Shown here one piece after another: positions 23,242 through 33,968 of a stretch of 64,000 bases of DNA. Position numbers and translations under genes: made by a program. The stretch's first letter is position 1, and each line of letters starts with the position of its first letter. The notes under the pieces are model-generated. The model did no database searches. It saw only the letters and a program-made list of their open reading frames with translations, and was not told the origin of the DNA. Source of the DNA: Moniliella sp. 'wahieum' (Eukaryota > Basidiomycota > Moniliellomycetes > Moniliellales > Moniliellaceae); NCBI GenBank assembly GCA_003971905.1, contig RSEE01000004.1:496001-560000 (forward strand). Reading direction: 5' to 3'.

Positions 23242-24114
23242 GGCGAGGGGGGGTGATGGCGGTGGTGTCGGGCCCAGGGCGGCTCAGAAGGTCGGGAGAC
23301 CGAGCGGAAGAAAGGCGGAGGTGAAATGGAACATTGAAAGTTGAACGTTGAAGGTTGAACGTTCAACGGTTGAACATATATTTGAACACGTTGAACATTG
23401 AATATTGAATGTTCAAGTTGAACGCAGCGGTTAATTTCATATTTCAACAACTCAGACCTCCAATGTGACATGTGACATGCGATCATCGATCTGCTCGATC
23501 ACTAGTCACCGGTCACCGCTCATCGACATCGTCCATCTACATCAGCACCAAGCGCAAGTCTCACCGACTGGATTGACAGAATTTGGGATGCGAAGGGACT
23601 GTCGGGCGAGCAGATCGATCAGACATTGCTGCGCCACTGCGCGCAGCCCACCGCGAGGGGAGGCGCCTTTCAGGGCCGGTTATATTTATAGCGCCTGTCA
23701 GCTGTACACTGCAGACATGCCTAGTAGTATAGGGCCCCTCTCATAAAAAAGGCCTAAGGCCCACGGCTCACAAAAGGGCCCAACAGGCAAGCACGCTTCC
23801 TCTCGATCATCCATCATCCATCCTCGATCCCCACCCGGTCCTCTCCGCCCCGGGTAGCCAGGAGGCAGAAGAGAAGAATGGAAACATGAGGCTGCGACCA
23901 GGTTGTTCTGCGCACTCGGGTACTCTGACATTCTGGACTCGGCCCATTTCTTCACTATTAGTTAGTTACTCGTTATTAGTGACTATAGTTTAGTTGCTAC
24001 GGTTGTTCTACTGTTGACACTCTCGTCCCTCTCCTGTCACCCAGACCGAGCCCTCTGAGGCCGAGGCCGAGGCCTCTGAGGGCCACCTCAGCCCACAACG
24101 GCTCCTGGCTCAAC
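23242..24114. other. Intergenic region with palindrome cluster
   Basis: About 870 bp lies between two divergently transcribed genes, with no coding recognised. It contains a dense TTGAAC/GTTCAA cluster, TGACATGTGACATG at 23464-23480, and ACTAGTCACCGGTCACCG near 23500-23518. An AT-rich patch GTTAGTTACTCGTTATTAG lies near 23960. Confidence 0.6.
23330..23424. repeat. Cluster of TTGAACGTTGAA / TTGAACATTGAA motifs
   Basis: About ten direct or inverted copies of a GTTGAA core occur in 95 bp, including perfect palindromic pairs such as TTGAACGTTCAA. It lies just upstream of the mS25-like start. Related single copies occur at 2673, 41703, 52320, 53247 and 53431. Confidence 0.7.
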
Positions 24115-26228
24115 ATGTTCGCATCGCATGCTGGCCAGCAGCACCAGCCTCTCCAACTTCAGCCCCGCCTATATCCCTCTTCCAGCAGCGGCCTCTCCTT
24201 CGCCATCTTCACCCTCTCATCCGTGGGAGCCTCCATGCCCGCACCGGCCGCCGCCAACATCCCCGCTCCATCCTCGGCTGCCCCATCCTCCGCTCCCCTC
24301 CGCGACTCCCAGCGCACTCACAGCAAGAGCACCCTCCGTCGTGCTCTCGCCCTTGCTCAGGCCGCCATCCAGTATGACAATGATGGCGACTACGCCCAGG
24401 CCGTGGATGCCTACCGTTCTGCCATCGTCCTCCTGGACACTGTTCTTACACACACCTCCCTCACGCACCAGCCTGAGCGCCGTCGTCTTTCAGAAATCCG
24501 CACGGCTTATTCCGACCGCATCATTCGCCTTTCCCGCCATATCCGCCCTCACACCCATCACCAGCCCCAGCCTCAACCCCGACCCGCATCCCCCCCTCCC
24601 GTCTTGCCCAGAGTCGCGGCACCGATTCCGATTCCGCTCCCAGCCCTCGCTTCGTCTGCGCCACTCCCGCCGCATTGCCGAACGGAGTGGGAGGGCGCGC
24701 CGCCCTCCCTCCGTCACGCCTCCTAGAGCCTCACGTCGCCGCTCCACTTCGGCCCCTGTGCTCGCCAGCATGCCGGACGGTACCACATTGGCCAGCCACA
24801 ACGATTCTCCCTCTCGCCCCAGCAATCGACCCGTAGAGCGTTTCCCATCTCAGCAGGTGCCCACGGTGCCTCTATCCACATCGCCCCTGCCCTCGCTTCC
24901 CTCTGCCCCTGCTTCCCTCTCCTCCCCGTTCGGCCATGCACGCATACGCCGGGATGCCCTCACCCACCCACACCCTCTGTCCCCTCCTCGGCTCAGTCTC
25001 ACCACCCCATACATACCGCGTCGCTCCCCCACGCCCCTCGGCAAAGTGAGACCGCGTGACGTCTCGCCGCCGCGCGGGAAAAATGCGCTCCCACGCAGCA
25101 CCCCATCGTCACGGCGACCTACACCTCCCAGTTCGCCTACTGGCCTCCCTGCGTTCCCGACCGAGCGGCCTTCTAATCAAGAACAAGTACCGCTCATATC
25201 CTCGCCCCCTAGCTTCATCCAGGAGGAGGAGAAACCTAATCGGGCGCGCAACCAAACCAAGCCCTTATCTGACTATCATCGACCTCGCCCTCCCCTGCCC
25301 AGCCAAACCCAAGCTGCTATCCGCATCCTGACAACCGACCTTCCTACCTGGACCCCCTGTACGCTCGCCATCCCTCGCGCCCAACCTCGCCTGAAGCGCA
25401 CGGACCCTACGTTGGTGGTTGCCCGGCGACTGGCCGCGTCCTTACCCGGATGTGCTTGGTCTGGGACCGAAGGAAACAATCGATTTCTTCTTCCCGCCAA
25501 AGCATGGCGCTTGCCCCAGTCGCAGACCCGTGGCCCCCAAAGCACCGCTCCAAGTGTTGGAACAAGTTGGCTCGGACTTGGCCTCGGCCTTGCAGCTGGG
25601 CACGGCCTGGCTCCATCCTCCCCCCACTTTCATTGAAGGCGGGGCCGAGAGATTGTCCCCATCTGGGTCGACACCCGTATCGGTACTAACCCCAGCAGCC
25701 CAGTTTATGCTGCTCTGGACGATATGATGGAGGAAATGATAGGTGCAAGTCCATCAGTGCGCAAGCACCAATCCCGACAGAGCCTGGGACGGAACAAGCA
25801 TCGTTTGAGCATGTCACAAGCGCTCGACGAACTGACACTCACCTCGGGCCCGGCCGAAAGGACGCGCACCCCATCCCCCATCCGCCTTCGTCCGGGGGGG
25901 GTTGGTGAGCCGTGTGAGCGGGTTTCGAGCGAGCTGGAGTGCGATTGCGCGGGGCAAGGCGCGTGAACCAGCTCGAGGAGCTAGTCAATGGCCTGGAGCT
26001 GCGTATGCATTGGCGCTAGCCCGAGTGTTGGGGGGATTGGCGGCGTTGGAGCGGCTGTTGGATCGTTTAGACGAAAGCTGCTCGTCTCGGTCAGCCAGTG
26101 AGCAAAGTCTGGTTCGGAGGAAAGTGGCCTCCACCACCGCCTTAATTGGCACCGTGGTACTTGCTCCTGCCCTAGCTGATGTGACGGCAGTGTGGGAAAA
26201 CTATTTAACGCGTAGCGCGTTGAACTGA
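24115..26228 (+). CDS. MIT-domain protein (fungal, long disordered middle)
   Basis: MIT domains are three-helix bundles that bind ESCRT-III tails, though in fungi they also occur in long proteins of unknown role. The domain lies near residues 65-140: a basic helix STLRRALALAQAAIQYDN, then GDYAQAVDAYRSAIVLLD, then ERRRLSEIRTAYSDRIIRLS. A Pro/Ser-rich disordered region follows (24560-25400) with frame changes, including YIPRRSPTPLG and SRRPTPPSSPTGLP. The C-terminal part holds helices such as LQVLEQVGSDLASALQLGTAW. It ends with a hydrophobic helical block, ALARVLGGLAALERLLDRLDE and TALIGTVVLAPALADVTAVWE, to the stop at 26228. The specific partner is unknown. The MIT call is fairly sure; continuity of the second half is inferred from frame shifts. 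Confidence 0.6.
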
Positions 26229-26370
26229 AGTAACGGAGGGGGGCTTGGATCCTCATTACCTCCATTTTCCCCACCTTCTCCACCACCAACCCTCACTGCG
26301 GCTTATAAATTAGTTGTACCAGTCATTCTTATTCTGCTTGTATCACATCATTTAGGCGATGGGATAGGGG

Positions 26371-29300
26371 TTAAGTCGTCGTGTCGGACATAGGAGACGG
26401 AGAGAACCGATCGCCATGCTCCAAGGGGAGAGAGGAAATCGGAGACGACGGACGCATACGTGAGGGGCGCCTATGCGCGGGAGCGGGCGGGAGGAAGCCG
26501 TCCAGGGGATCCAGGGGCTCGACTTCGCCATTAAACGGACTGGGGACCGAGGTGAGCACGCTCACGGGTGAAGACGCATCCGACACCTGACCAATGGACG
26601 ACGAAATGAGATCCTGAATTCCCTCGTCCTCGTCTAACTTGTCCTCAACGGCCGCGGAGACTGTCCACGTCATATCCCCGGTGGCGAAGAGAGATCGGAG
26701 GAGGAGACGGGGGGGGGCGCAGGGGTGAGAGCCTCTTCCCCAGGTTGTTCCAGATCGGAGAGGGAAGACGTGTCGCTGAACGTGTCGATGATTGCAGCAA
26801 GGGACGTATCCACCGTTGTACTGGGGTGGTCCCCACCAATGGACTCTTTCCCGTCCACCTCCCCAACTGCTTTCATTCCAAGAGGACCATCTTCAAGGGA
26901 CCCAGCTCTCACAAGGGGTTCATCCTCAAGAGGCTCGTCCACACTCGCTTCCCTCCCCGAAGGTCTCCCTCAAGTGACTCCTCCACAACGGATTCCTCTT
27001 CAAGAGGCTCCTCCACAAGGCAGTCCTCTTCAAGATGATGGTCCTCGTGGAACTCCTCTTCGTAAGGGGTTTCTTCAGGAGGCATCTCCTGAGCAGGCAC
27101 CTCCTGAGCAGGTACCTCTTGAGCAGGCACCTCCTGAGCAGGCACATCTTGAGCAGGCACCTCCTGAGCAGGCACTTCCTGAGAAGGCACCTGAGCTGGA
27201 ATCTCCTGAGCAGGAATCTCCTGAGCAGGAATCTCCTGAGCAGGAATCTCCTGAACAAGAATCTCCTGAACAAGAATCTCCTGAACAAGAATCTCCTCAG
27301 CAGGAATCTCCTCGGCCGGCTCCTCAATAAGCGTCTCCTCAATATTCCCCTCCTGAGAAGGCTCCTCATTTGCAGACACATCCATAGTAGGCTCTTCCGT
27401 AGCAAGCTTTTGCATACGAATCTCCTCACTAGGCACATCTTGGGCAGGTGGATCATCTTCGAGGGACCCATCTTGCACAAGAGATTCAGCACCTAGACGT
27501 TCCTCCACTCTGGCTTCCTCTGCGAGAAGGTCCCCCTCAAGTGGCTCTTCCACAAGGAATTCTTCCTCGAGAAGGTCATCCTCGTGGAACTCTTCTTCGC
27601 AAGGGGTTTCGTCAAGAGGCACATCCGTAGCGGGCACCTCCTTAGCAGGCACCTCCTTAGCAGGCACCTCCTTAGCAGGCACCTCCTTAGCAGACACCTC
27701 CTGAACAGGCACGCCCTGAGCAGGGAACTCCTCAAGAGGCCCCTTATCAGCCGGCTCCTCAATAAGCGACTCCTCAAGAGACCCTTGCTGAGTGAGCTCT
27801 TCAATAAGCGTCACATTAATACGCTTATCCGGAGCAGGCTCCTCCACAGGCTTCTCCTCAAGAGGCCCCTCCCGAGCAGGCTCCTTCATAGGAAGCTCAT
27901 CCTGAGAAGGCACCTCCTTAGCAGGCACCTTCTCAGCAGACACCTTCTCAGCAGACACCTCTACAACAGGCTGTGCCTTAGCGGGCTCCTGTTCTAGAGG
28001 CTCAGCACGAGGCTCTTGCCCAAGGGGATCCTCTCGCGTTTCCCCCTGACCAGGATCACTCAAACGGGATTGATCTAGAGGTACTGCGGAATAGGCGCCG
28101 CCTCACCCGGCTCACTTGGCGAGACTCCACCTGCCGTAAAATCTCCGCAGGAGGCTCCGACTTGCGATGCTCTCCTCCTCTCGACACCCTTCAACATGAG
28201 CCTCCTCAGCATGAATGCCCCGATGAAGATGCTCTTCCTCCAGGTGGCGTACCTACGCGCGGCTCACCCACATGTGGGCTTTCCTCCAGCGCTTGATTCA
28301 CGGGTGACTTTGCCTCCATTGGGACGGTTGCGCCCGAACCTTCGGCTAATGGGTCCGTCAAAGTCAACGAGGCCGAGGAGACGAAGGACGCCGCACCCTG
28401 TGGGGTTGGCACCTCCTCGGTAGCAGAGAGTTCCTCGCCTTGGTAGTGGGAGGCAGGCACTGCAAGCATGGCAGTGGTTTGCCCCGCCTCAGATGAGACA
28501 GCGTCTTTCATCGGCTCCATAGGAGGGTGGGAGGGAGAGGCGGCTGGGGGTTCCAATGACGGTACGACGCAGTCCTCCTTCTCAACTGAAGGATCCACAG
28601 TGGCCGGCGTGGTTGTTGGCAGGATTAGCTCCCCGTCCGCTTTTTCCACTTCCTCCATCTGGCTGGCAGATGGTTCGGGCCCAGAGGCGGGTTTGGGTGC
28701 AAATGGTGCAAGGGGCGATGATCCCCCTCATGTTGGCAGGTGCGTCCCCTGAGGAAGTGGGGACCATAGGCAGAGGAAATGGACCTGCCATTTCGGTGCT
28801 CACCCCTGGGACTACGGGGGAAGCAGGGGTAACCGTCACGTCCATCAACTCACTGGAGGGATGACCTGGCTCGGCGATAGGGAGAGTTGTAACCAGCTGA
28901 GAGGAAGGGTCGGTATTTAATTCAGCGGCAACGGAGACGGGCGCATCCTCCGTTCCTTCCATGGCAGAGACGGTGCGGGGCTGTTCAGGGAGGCACATAT
29001 TCAGTTGTGAATGCGTATGTGCCTCTCCCACTACGTTGACCTCGAGTGCGGGGGGTGCTGGTCGTGCTTCAGCACTCCCCTGGTCGGTGGACGGTATCCT
29101 GAGCACCGGTGATTCCGTTTTGGCGGCGGCAGGGATCGTCCTCGTGGTACCATGGGGGGCTGAGTAGTGGTAGTACTACACCCGGTATGACGTTGGGAAG
29201 CATCGTCTTCAGCCACGCTGGCCACCGGCATCACACTTTCATGGTCCTTGGGCGCCAGAACATGTTGGCTTTTGTTCTTTCCGTTCAACTCGTGAGGTCT

Positions 29301-31135
29301 GGACCCGAGGCCATCCATGTCAGGGGTGGGCCACACCCAGATGTTGGATCTGAAAGAAGGGGGGTTAGTGGATTCTCGGACTTCCGGAAGGCACCTTATA
29401 CGTACGAGCCATCCAGTAGCCTAGGCTCCGTCAATGTGACCGGCTTCGTAGATGGTGGGACATGGGGTAAGTCCCAGCCGAGTCGCTGGGCAAGGTAGCT
29501 AACGATGTATCAGGGTCACCGAGAAGCTGACATCCGACTGAAAGTGGGGCACATGTGTCTGATGATCATAATAACCGGGGACCGATGCGGCATGAGTGCG
29601 ACCAAGTCGGCAGCGAGCGTCGAGGCGTTCAGTGGAGAGCCTACAATAATAATCAGATCTGCGTAGTGGACGGTCCACCTCGAGAAGTCTTGCAGTTGGC
29701 TCGACACGCTCTCTCCGACAAATGCAATGTCAGGCTGACAAAGTCAGAAAAGTTCCAAAAAAGAAGAGGAAAGCAGACGTACCTTGAGTACCCCCAAGCC
29801 AGGCTGGGCATCATTTTCTTGCGCAAAGACCCAGTGCACCTCACCATTGGGTCCCGCACGTTTTTTGCGTCGTTGATTGACAGCGCGTTCCTCGCAGGTA
29901 GGGCATTGGGGTACTTCCCTGGCCATAATGGCTGCTTGTATCTGCGCCTTCTCGACCCGCGTTTTACATGTTGGATCGGTACAGGTGGCCGTAGCGATGC
30001 TGCCGTGACATTGGAATAAGCGCGTGATGCCTGCCGATTGTCCGAGCATGTCGATGTTCTCAGTGTAATTGCGCAACAGCCGGTCCCGGTCTTGTAGAAG
30101 CTTGACAAACTGATACGAGACCGAAGGTTGAGCAGTCGAAGAAAAAATTGTATGTCTACACCAAGTCAGTATTCTCCTGTATGTGAATGTCACCAATCGA
30201 CAGGGGTGTGCACGTACGCAGCATTGTAGAAAATGCTCGGGTTGGCAAAAAGCGGCTGATGTCAAACATGTCATCCGGGATTTGGACATCAGAGGTTCCC
30301 TCGAATGAATATAAATACCGTTTTGGGAGCGAACGTCGAGGTTCCCGCCAGGCGCACTGATTTCCGCTCCGGTCAAGACAAGGATGTTGTGGGCCGCAAG
30401 GATCAAGTTGACCGCATCATCAGGGTGCTGTATTGGTCCAAACGGGGACGTTGTTGCAATGCTCGATCAGCTTTATTTAACGGCACATCAGCTTGTCTCA
30501 TGCGCTCTGCGAGAATGCTCACTAATTGGTCTCTGGGTAGGTCACGATTCACAAAGTATTCAGCCTGGGGAAAGTGTCAGTTTAATGCGCTTGTGCTTTA
30601 CACAAACTACAAGAGCATCACATACCTTTTCAAGCCCTTTGGCGGCGAGAAACAAGGGAATCTAGGGAACAAAATCGAGTGTCAGCTATCTGACGCCCCT
30701 GCACCTCGTTGCCACAGGCACCAACGAACATCCAAATCGTTTGCATAACGATTTAACCAACGCTCCAGGCCGTAGTTTTGTAGATCCGTATGGAGTTGCT
30801 CAAGACGATCAGGGGGAAACGCCTGGTGAGCTAGCACAGCATTTAGGGGGTTAAGAACGCGTTCCATTCCATCTCCCAGCGCGGGGTGTCAGGGGGTCAA
30901 GTGGTAACGAACCGGCCTGCTTGAGCTGCTCAGCCCGCATGTCGGACTCTAACGCCGGAAGACTGGACATGTCGGAAACGAAGGGGAGACGCGTGCTCCA
31001 GAGTTCGACACTGCAAGCGCAGAGGGAAAAGGAGACAACGGCGATGGTGGTGGCGATGGAGTTGAAGAGTAGTCCGCCGTGCCCCGCCGCTAGCGCTAGC
31101 AGACGCAGCGGCGACAACTCTGGCACACTAGTCAT
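26371..31135 (-). CDS. Sir2/Hst1-type sirtuin with very long acidic repeat C-terminal tail
   Basis: Sirtuins remove acyl groups from lysines using NAD. The core reads, in order: ILVLTGAEIS with NLDVRSQNGIY (30380-30320), PDDMFDIS with NPSIFYNAA, LLRNYTENIDMLGQSAGI (30075-30030), the catalytic-His motif FQCHGSIATATC, a zinc site C-x4-C ... C-x2-C, GVLK spliced to PDIAFVGES (intron about 29782-29730), ADLIIIVGSPLNAST, and LAQRLGWDLPHV. This layout fits the Sir2/Hst1 branch. Several NAD-pocket residues differ from consensus. An intron at about 29404-29344 (GTACGTAT donor, CACTAACCC branch, TTTCTTTCAG acceptor) joins the core to a further coding run of acidic, Pro/Glu-rich sequence reaching a stop at 26371, with several single-base frame steps. 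The tail could still be a separate gene if that splice is not used. Start: 31135, or an in-frame ATG at about 30940. Confidence 0.7.
27083..27316 (-). repeat. 15-bp coding minisatellite, PAQEV/PAQEI units
   Basis: About fifteen tandem 15-bp units read on the + strand as CTCCTGAGCAGGCAC and variants. On the minus strand they encode VPAQE, IPAQE and ILVQE pentapeptides in the sirtuin tail. Neighbouring copies are nearly identical, while subtypes form blocks (PAQEV, PAQEI, VQEIL). This suggests recent stepwise duplication. Confidence 0.9.
27619..27712 (-). repeat. Second 15-bp coding minisatellite, PAKEV units
   Basis: Five to six units of CTCCTTAGCAGGCAC encode VPAKE repeats on the minus strand. 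They are flanked on both sides by larger duplicated acidic blocks (EEEFHEDD and LVEEPLEGD type) that also occur beside the first array. Confidence 0.85.
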
Positions 31136-31937
31136 AACCCTACCCTACCCTCTGTCGTGTCTGCTATGCCACGTCGCCTGTGACATGTGACATGTGGCAC
31201 GTGACGCGTGAAGCTTGAAGATGCATGAGCCTGAGGTCGGGGGTTTATCCTTAGTAGCCAGGCTAGCAACACTTCCCCCCAACTCCGGCAATTTCCCCAC
31301 CACATCATATTTTCTTCAGCCACACAAACTCCATCCCTGTTCTCCGCTCGGGGCCCCACCTTTTATGAGGATGGCCCAGTCATGAGGCCAAGACGGCAGG
31401 TGTGAGGCGATACGACAAGCGAGAGATTTCCGCGGTGAGACTGCCCTCGATGTGCAAACAAATGCCGGTGTATACACGCGTAGGCTTCTCGGAAGTCAAA
31501 GAGGGACAGCAAACCAGACCAGCCGTATAGCATCGTAACGCGCGAGTAATGCGAAACGCGCAACGCGCCAACGTGGGTGGGCCAAAAAATAAATGACGGC
31601 GGGAGAGGTAGGACAGGTGACCCGGATGGGCGCGCGATCGGGACAAAGGCCAGGATTGCGATTTCACTAATTTCACTTCCACACCGGGGCCAGCCGGCCG
31701 TTTGGAAGGCGGGGCCAGTAGGGTTGGAGGCAAGCAAGCGCCCTGCTGGAATTTCTAAGCGGGGCCCGGGCACGGGGCGGTGCTCACCTATATGCCTGAC
31801 AGCGCACGGCCAAAGCCGGCACCGGCACAGGACGAGTGTCCTGCCCGGACGGCCCCGTGGCCGCTTCTTCAGGCTGGGGCTGGAGGCGCTTGGGCTGGCG
31901 GTGCTTTGCGAGGCTTTGCCCGACACCCTCCACCGCC
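31136..31937. other. Divergent intergenic region sirtuin / ATP3
   Basis: About 0.8 kb with no conserved coding. It carries a cluster of TGACATGTGACATG and CACGTGACGCGTGA at 31180-31228, close to the sirtuin start, and CT-rich sequence before ATP3. Small frames on both strands look like chance GC-rich frames. Confidence 0.5.
31180..31228. repeat. TGACATGTGACATG / CACGTGACGCGTGA block
   Basis: Overlapping copies of TGACATG and CGTGACGCGTGA include the E-box CACGTG. Similar blocks lie at 23464, 38349 and 41742. Confidence 0.5.
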
Positions 31938-33151
31938 ATGTTCGCTCGTGTTGCTGCTGCCCGTGCCCTGCAGGCTACCTCGGCCGCCCCTGCGGTGCGT
32001 GGCTTCCACGCCTCCGCTGCCCAGGCTGCCACCCTGCGTGAGCTGGAGCAGCGGATCAAGTCTGTCGGCAACATTGAGAAGATCACCAATCGATGAAGAT
32101 GATTGCCTCGACCCAGCTCAACAAGGCCCAGCGCGGCATGGCTGCTAAGGCATACGGCAATGCCAACCAGGGTGAGTGCCTGTTCTGTGATTCTGATTGG
32201 TCCCAAGCCGATGGCGCGTTGGTAGTTTTTCAGGGTGGTCTGCATGAGGCTTCTTTGGAAACACCATCTTGCTTGCCGCCGTGCCCAATCCCTTCCACAA
32301 ACAGTGGAACTGTGGCCCTACTCTTGTCCCCACTTCAGACTTGTGGGCGCGTTGGCCCGAGCGGACAATGGGGACGCGTCCAGGAGGTGATGGGACCAGG
32401 AGGCGGGACACGGTTGGGACTTGCTCCGCTCCCGGCTAAATGGACCACCCATCCTTCTTATCCCGATTTGTGCTGACCCTTTACACCAGAGATCTTCAAG
32501 CAGACTGGTGCCAAGGCCCCGGAGGGTGGCAAGCAGCTGATTGTCGTCGTGTCGTCGGACAAGGGTCTCTGCGGTGGTATTCACTCTGCGGTTACGAAGA
32601 AGACGCGGCAAGTACTCTAACGCGCCCGAGGGTGACAAGCCCCAGATCATTGTGGTCGGTGACAAGTCCAAGGCGCAGCTGCACCGTGCTCTTCCAGAGG
32701 CTCTGGTGCTCTCTTTCAGCGGCTTTGGTAAGGAGAACGCCACGTTCGCCGACGCTGCCGCTATCACCGACCTGATCTTTGCTCAAGGTCTTGAGTTTGA
32801 CTCGATCAAGATTGTGTACAACAAGTACATGTCTGCCATCTCGTTCGAGTCGGTTGCAGACACTGTGTACGCCGGAAGGTCCTTGCTGAGGCCCCTGAGT
32901 TCAACGTGTACGAGGCCGAGGAGGGATATGTCTCGGATCTTGCCCAGTTCTCCATTTGCAACGCCATCTTCGCTGCGCTGGCTGAGGGCCACGCATCAGA
33001 GATCAACTCCAAGCGGAACGCTATGGACAACGCCTCCAAGAACGCCGGCGAAATGATCACCAGCCTCAACATGGCATACAACCGTGGTCGCCAGGCTGCC
33101 ATTACCAACGAGCTTGTCGAGATTATCACGGGTGCATCGGCAATGGAGTAA
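31938..33151 (+). CDS. ATP3: ATP synthase F1 gamma subunit, mitochondrial
   Basis: The gamma subunit is the rotor shaft of mitochondrial F1-ATPase. The N-terminus MFARVAAARALQATSAA with GFHASAAQAATL is a clear matrix presequence with a processing site. The mature part opens RELEQRIKSVGNIEKIT and continues SMKMIASTQLNKAQRGM. A 318-nt intron (32172-32489, GTGAGT donor, TTACACCAG acceptor) leads to EIFKQTGAKAP, then SSDKGLCGGIHSAVTKKTRQ, IIVVGDKSKAQLHRALP and the C-terminal helix MDNASKNAGEMITSLNMAYN to GRQAAITNELVEIITGASA. Frame steps near 32088, 32607 and 32875 are single-base losses with conserved protein either side. The length, about 300 residues, is normal. Confidence 0.95.
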
Positions 33152-33968
33152 GACGCATGAACGTTTAATCCGGGTGCCACGACGCCAACCAAGAAAGTTA
33201 TTCCATCCATCCCTTGGGCCTGTTATGTTGGGTCGCTCGACATCGATATAGTCGAGGTCGCAGGTTGTACTCGGTGTGGTTCGATGCTGTGGTTCGATGC
33301 TGAGCCCATCGCTGTTGACTAAGAAAGTTCGCCTGAACAAGCAGTGGACGTTGGGCTATCATGTATCATTTTGGTTGCGCCTGCACCCTATGTAGGTCTG
33401 CAATACAGTTGAGAGCCGCCAGACTGGGCCACGTTTGTGTCTTGAGACGTTCCGCCGCTTGATAGTCTGAGGCCTCAGTCTGAGGAGAGTCTTAGTGGCC
33501 CCGTCTTCAGGCTGTTATAACTATCGACGTCGCAAGTCTCTTCCTCATCAACCTCATAGGCCTCATCGACTTCATCGACCACCTGATGGCGTTGTTGATG
33601 TCTGTCTTCTTCCTTGGGTGTCATGATCCAGGATGGGGTGCCAATGGGGGAACGGGTGGGCAGAGCAGGAGCTTGCTGTTCTCCACCTCCGCTCTATATT
33701 CCTCCTATCCTCATTCTCTCGCCGCAGACGCCCAACCGATGGGGAATCTAAACTATGAGGAGACAGCAAGGCACGTGCATAGATTGTTAGCACAGCCCAA
33801 GCAGGCAGACAGGTGGGGCCAACACAATGCCCGTATGCGGGTCATACAAAAGCAACATAATCGCTGGCTCATTAGTATCTGATCAATTAGCCCTTGGCAG
33901 CGGAGCGACGCGACGTGGATCCCGACGGGTCGGGCGGGGGGAGGGCTTGAGAGAAGGTGAGTCTTCTA
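33152..33968. other. Convergent intergenic region
   Basis: About 0.8 kb lies between the ends of ATP3 and the siderophore transporter gene. No conserved coding was recognised. The transporter's last residues may extend to about 33887 in another frame. Confidence 0.4.

Noticed and set aside
27083-27316. Regular short repeats that could suggest a CRISPR array.
   Set aside because: The units are contiguous 15-mers without unique spacers, they keep a coding frame, and the DNA is eukaryotic.
27035-27997. Plus-strand frames rich in LLSRHLLSRNLL repeats, resembling a leucine-rich membrane or repeat protein.
   Set aside because: They are the antisense reading of the 15-bp PAQEV/PAKEV repeats. The minus strand gives the acidic tail and links by a good intron to the sirtuin.
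31137-31150. CCCTACCCTACCCT resembles a telomere-like repeat.
   Set aside because: Only about two and a half units, in a promoter between two housekeeping genes; not a telomere.
31363-31926. Minus-strand frame with KKRPRGRPGR, like an AT-hook protein.
   Set aside because: It lies in the ATP3 promoter and leader, has no other conserved part, and is better explained as a chance GC-rich frame.
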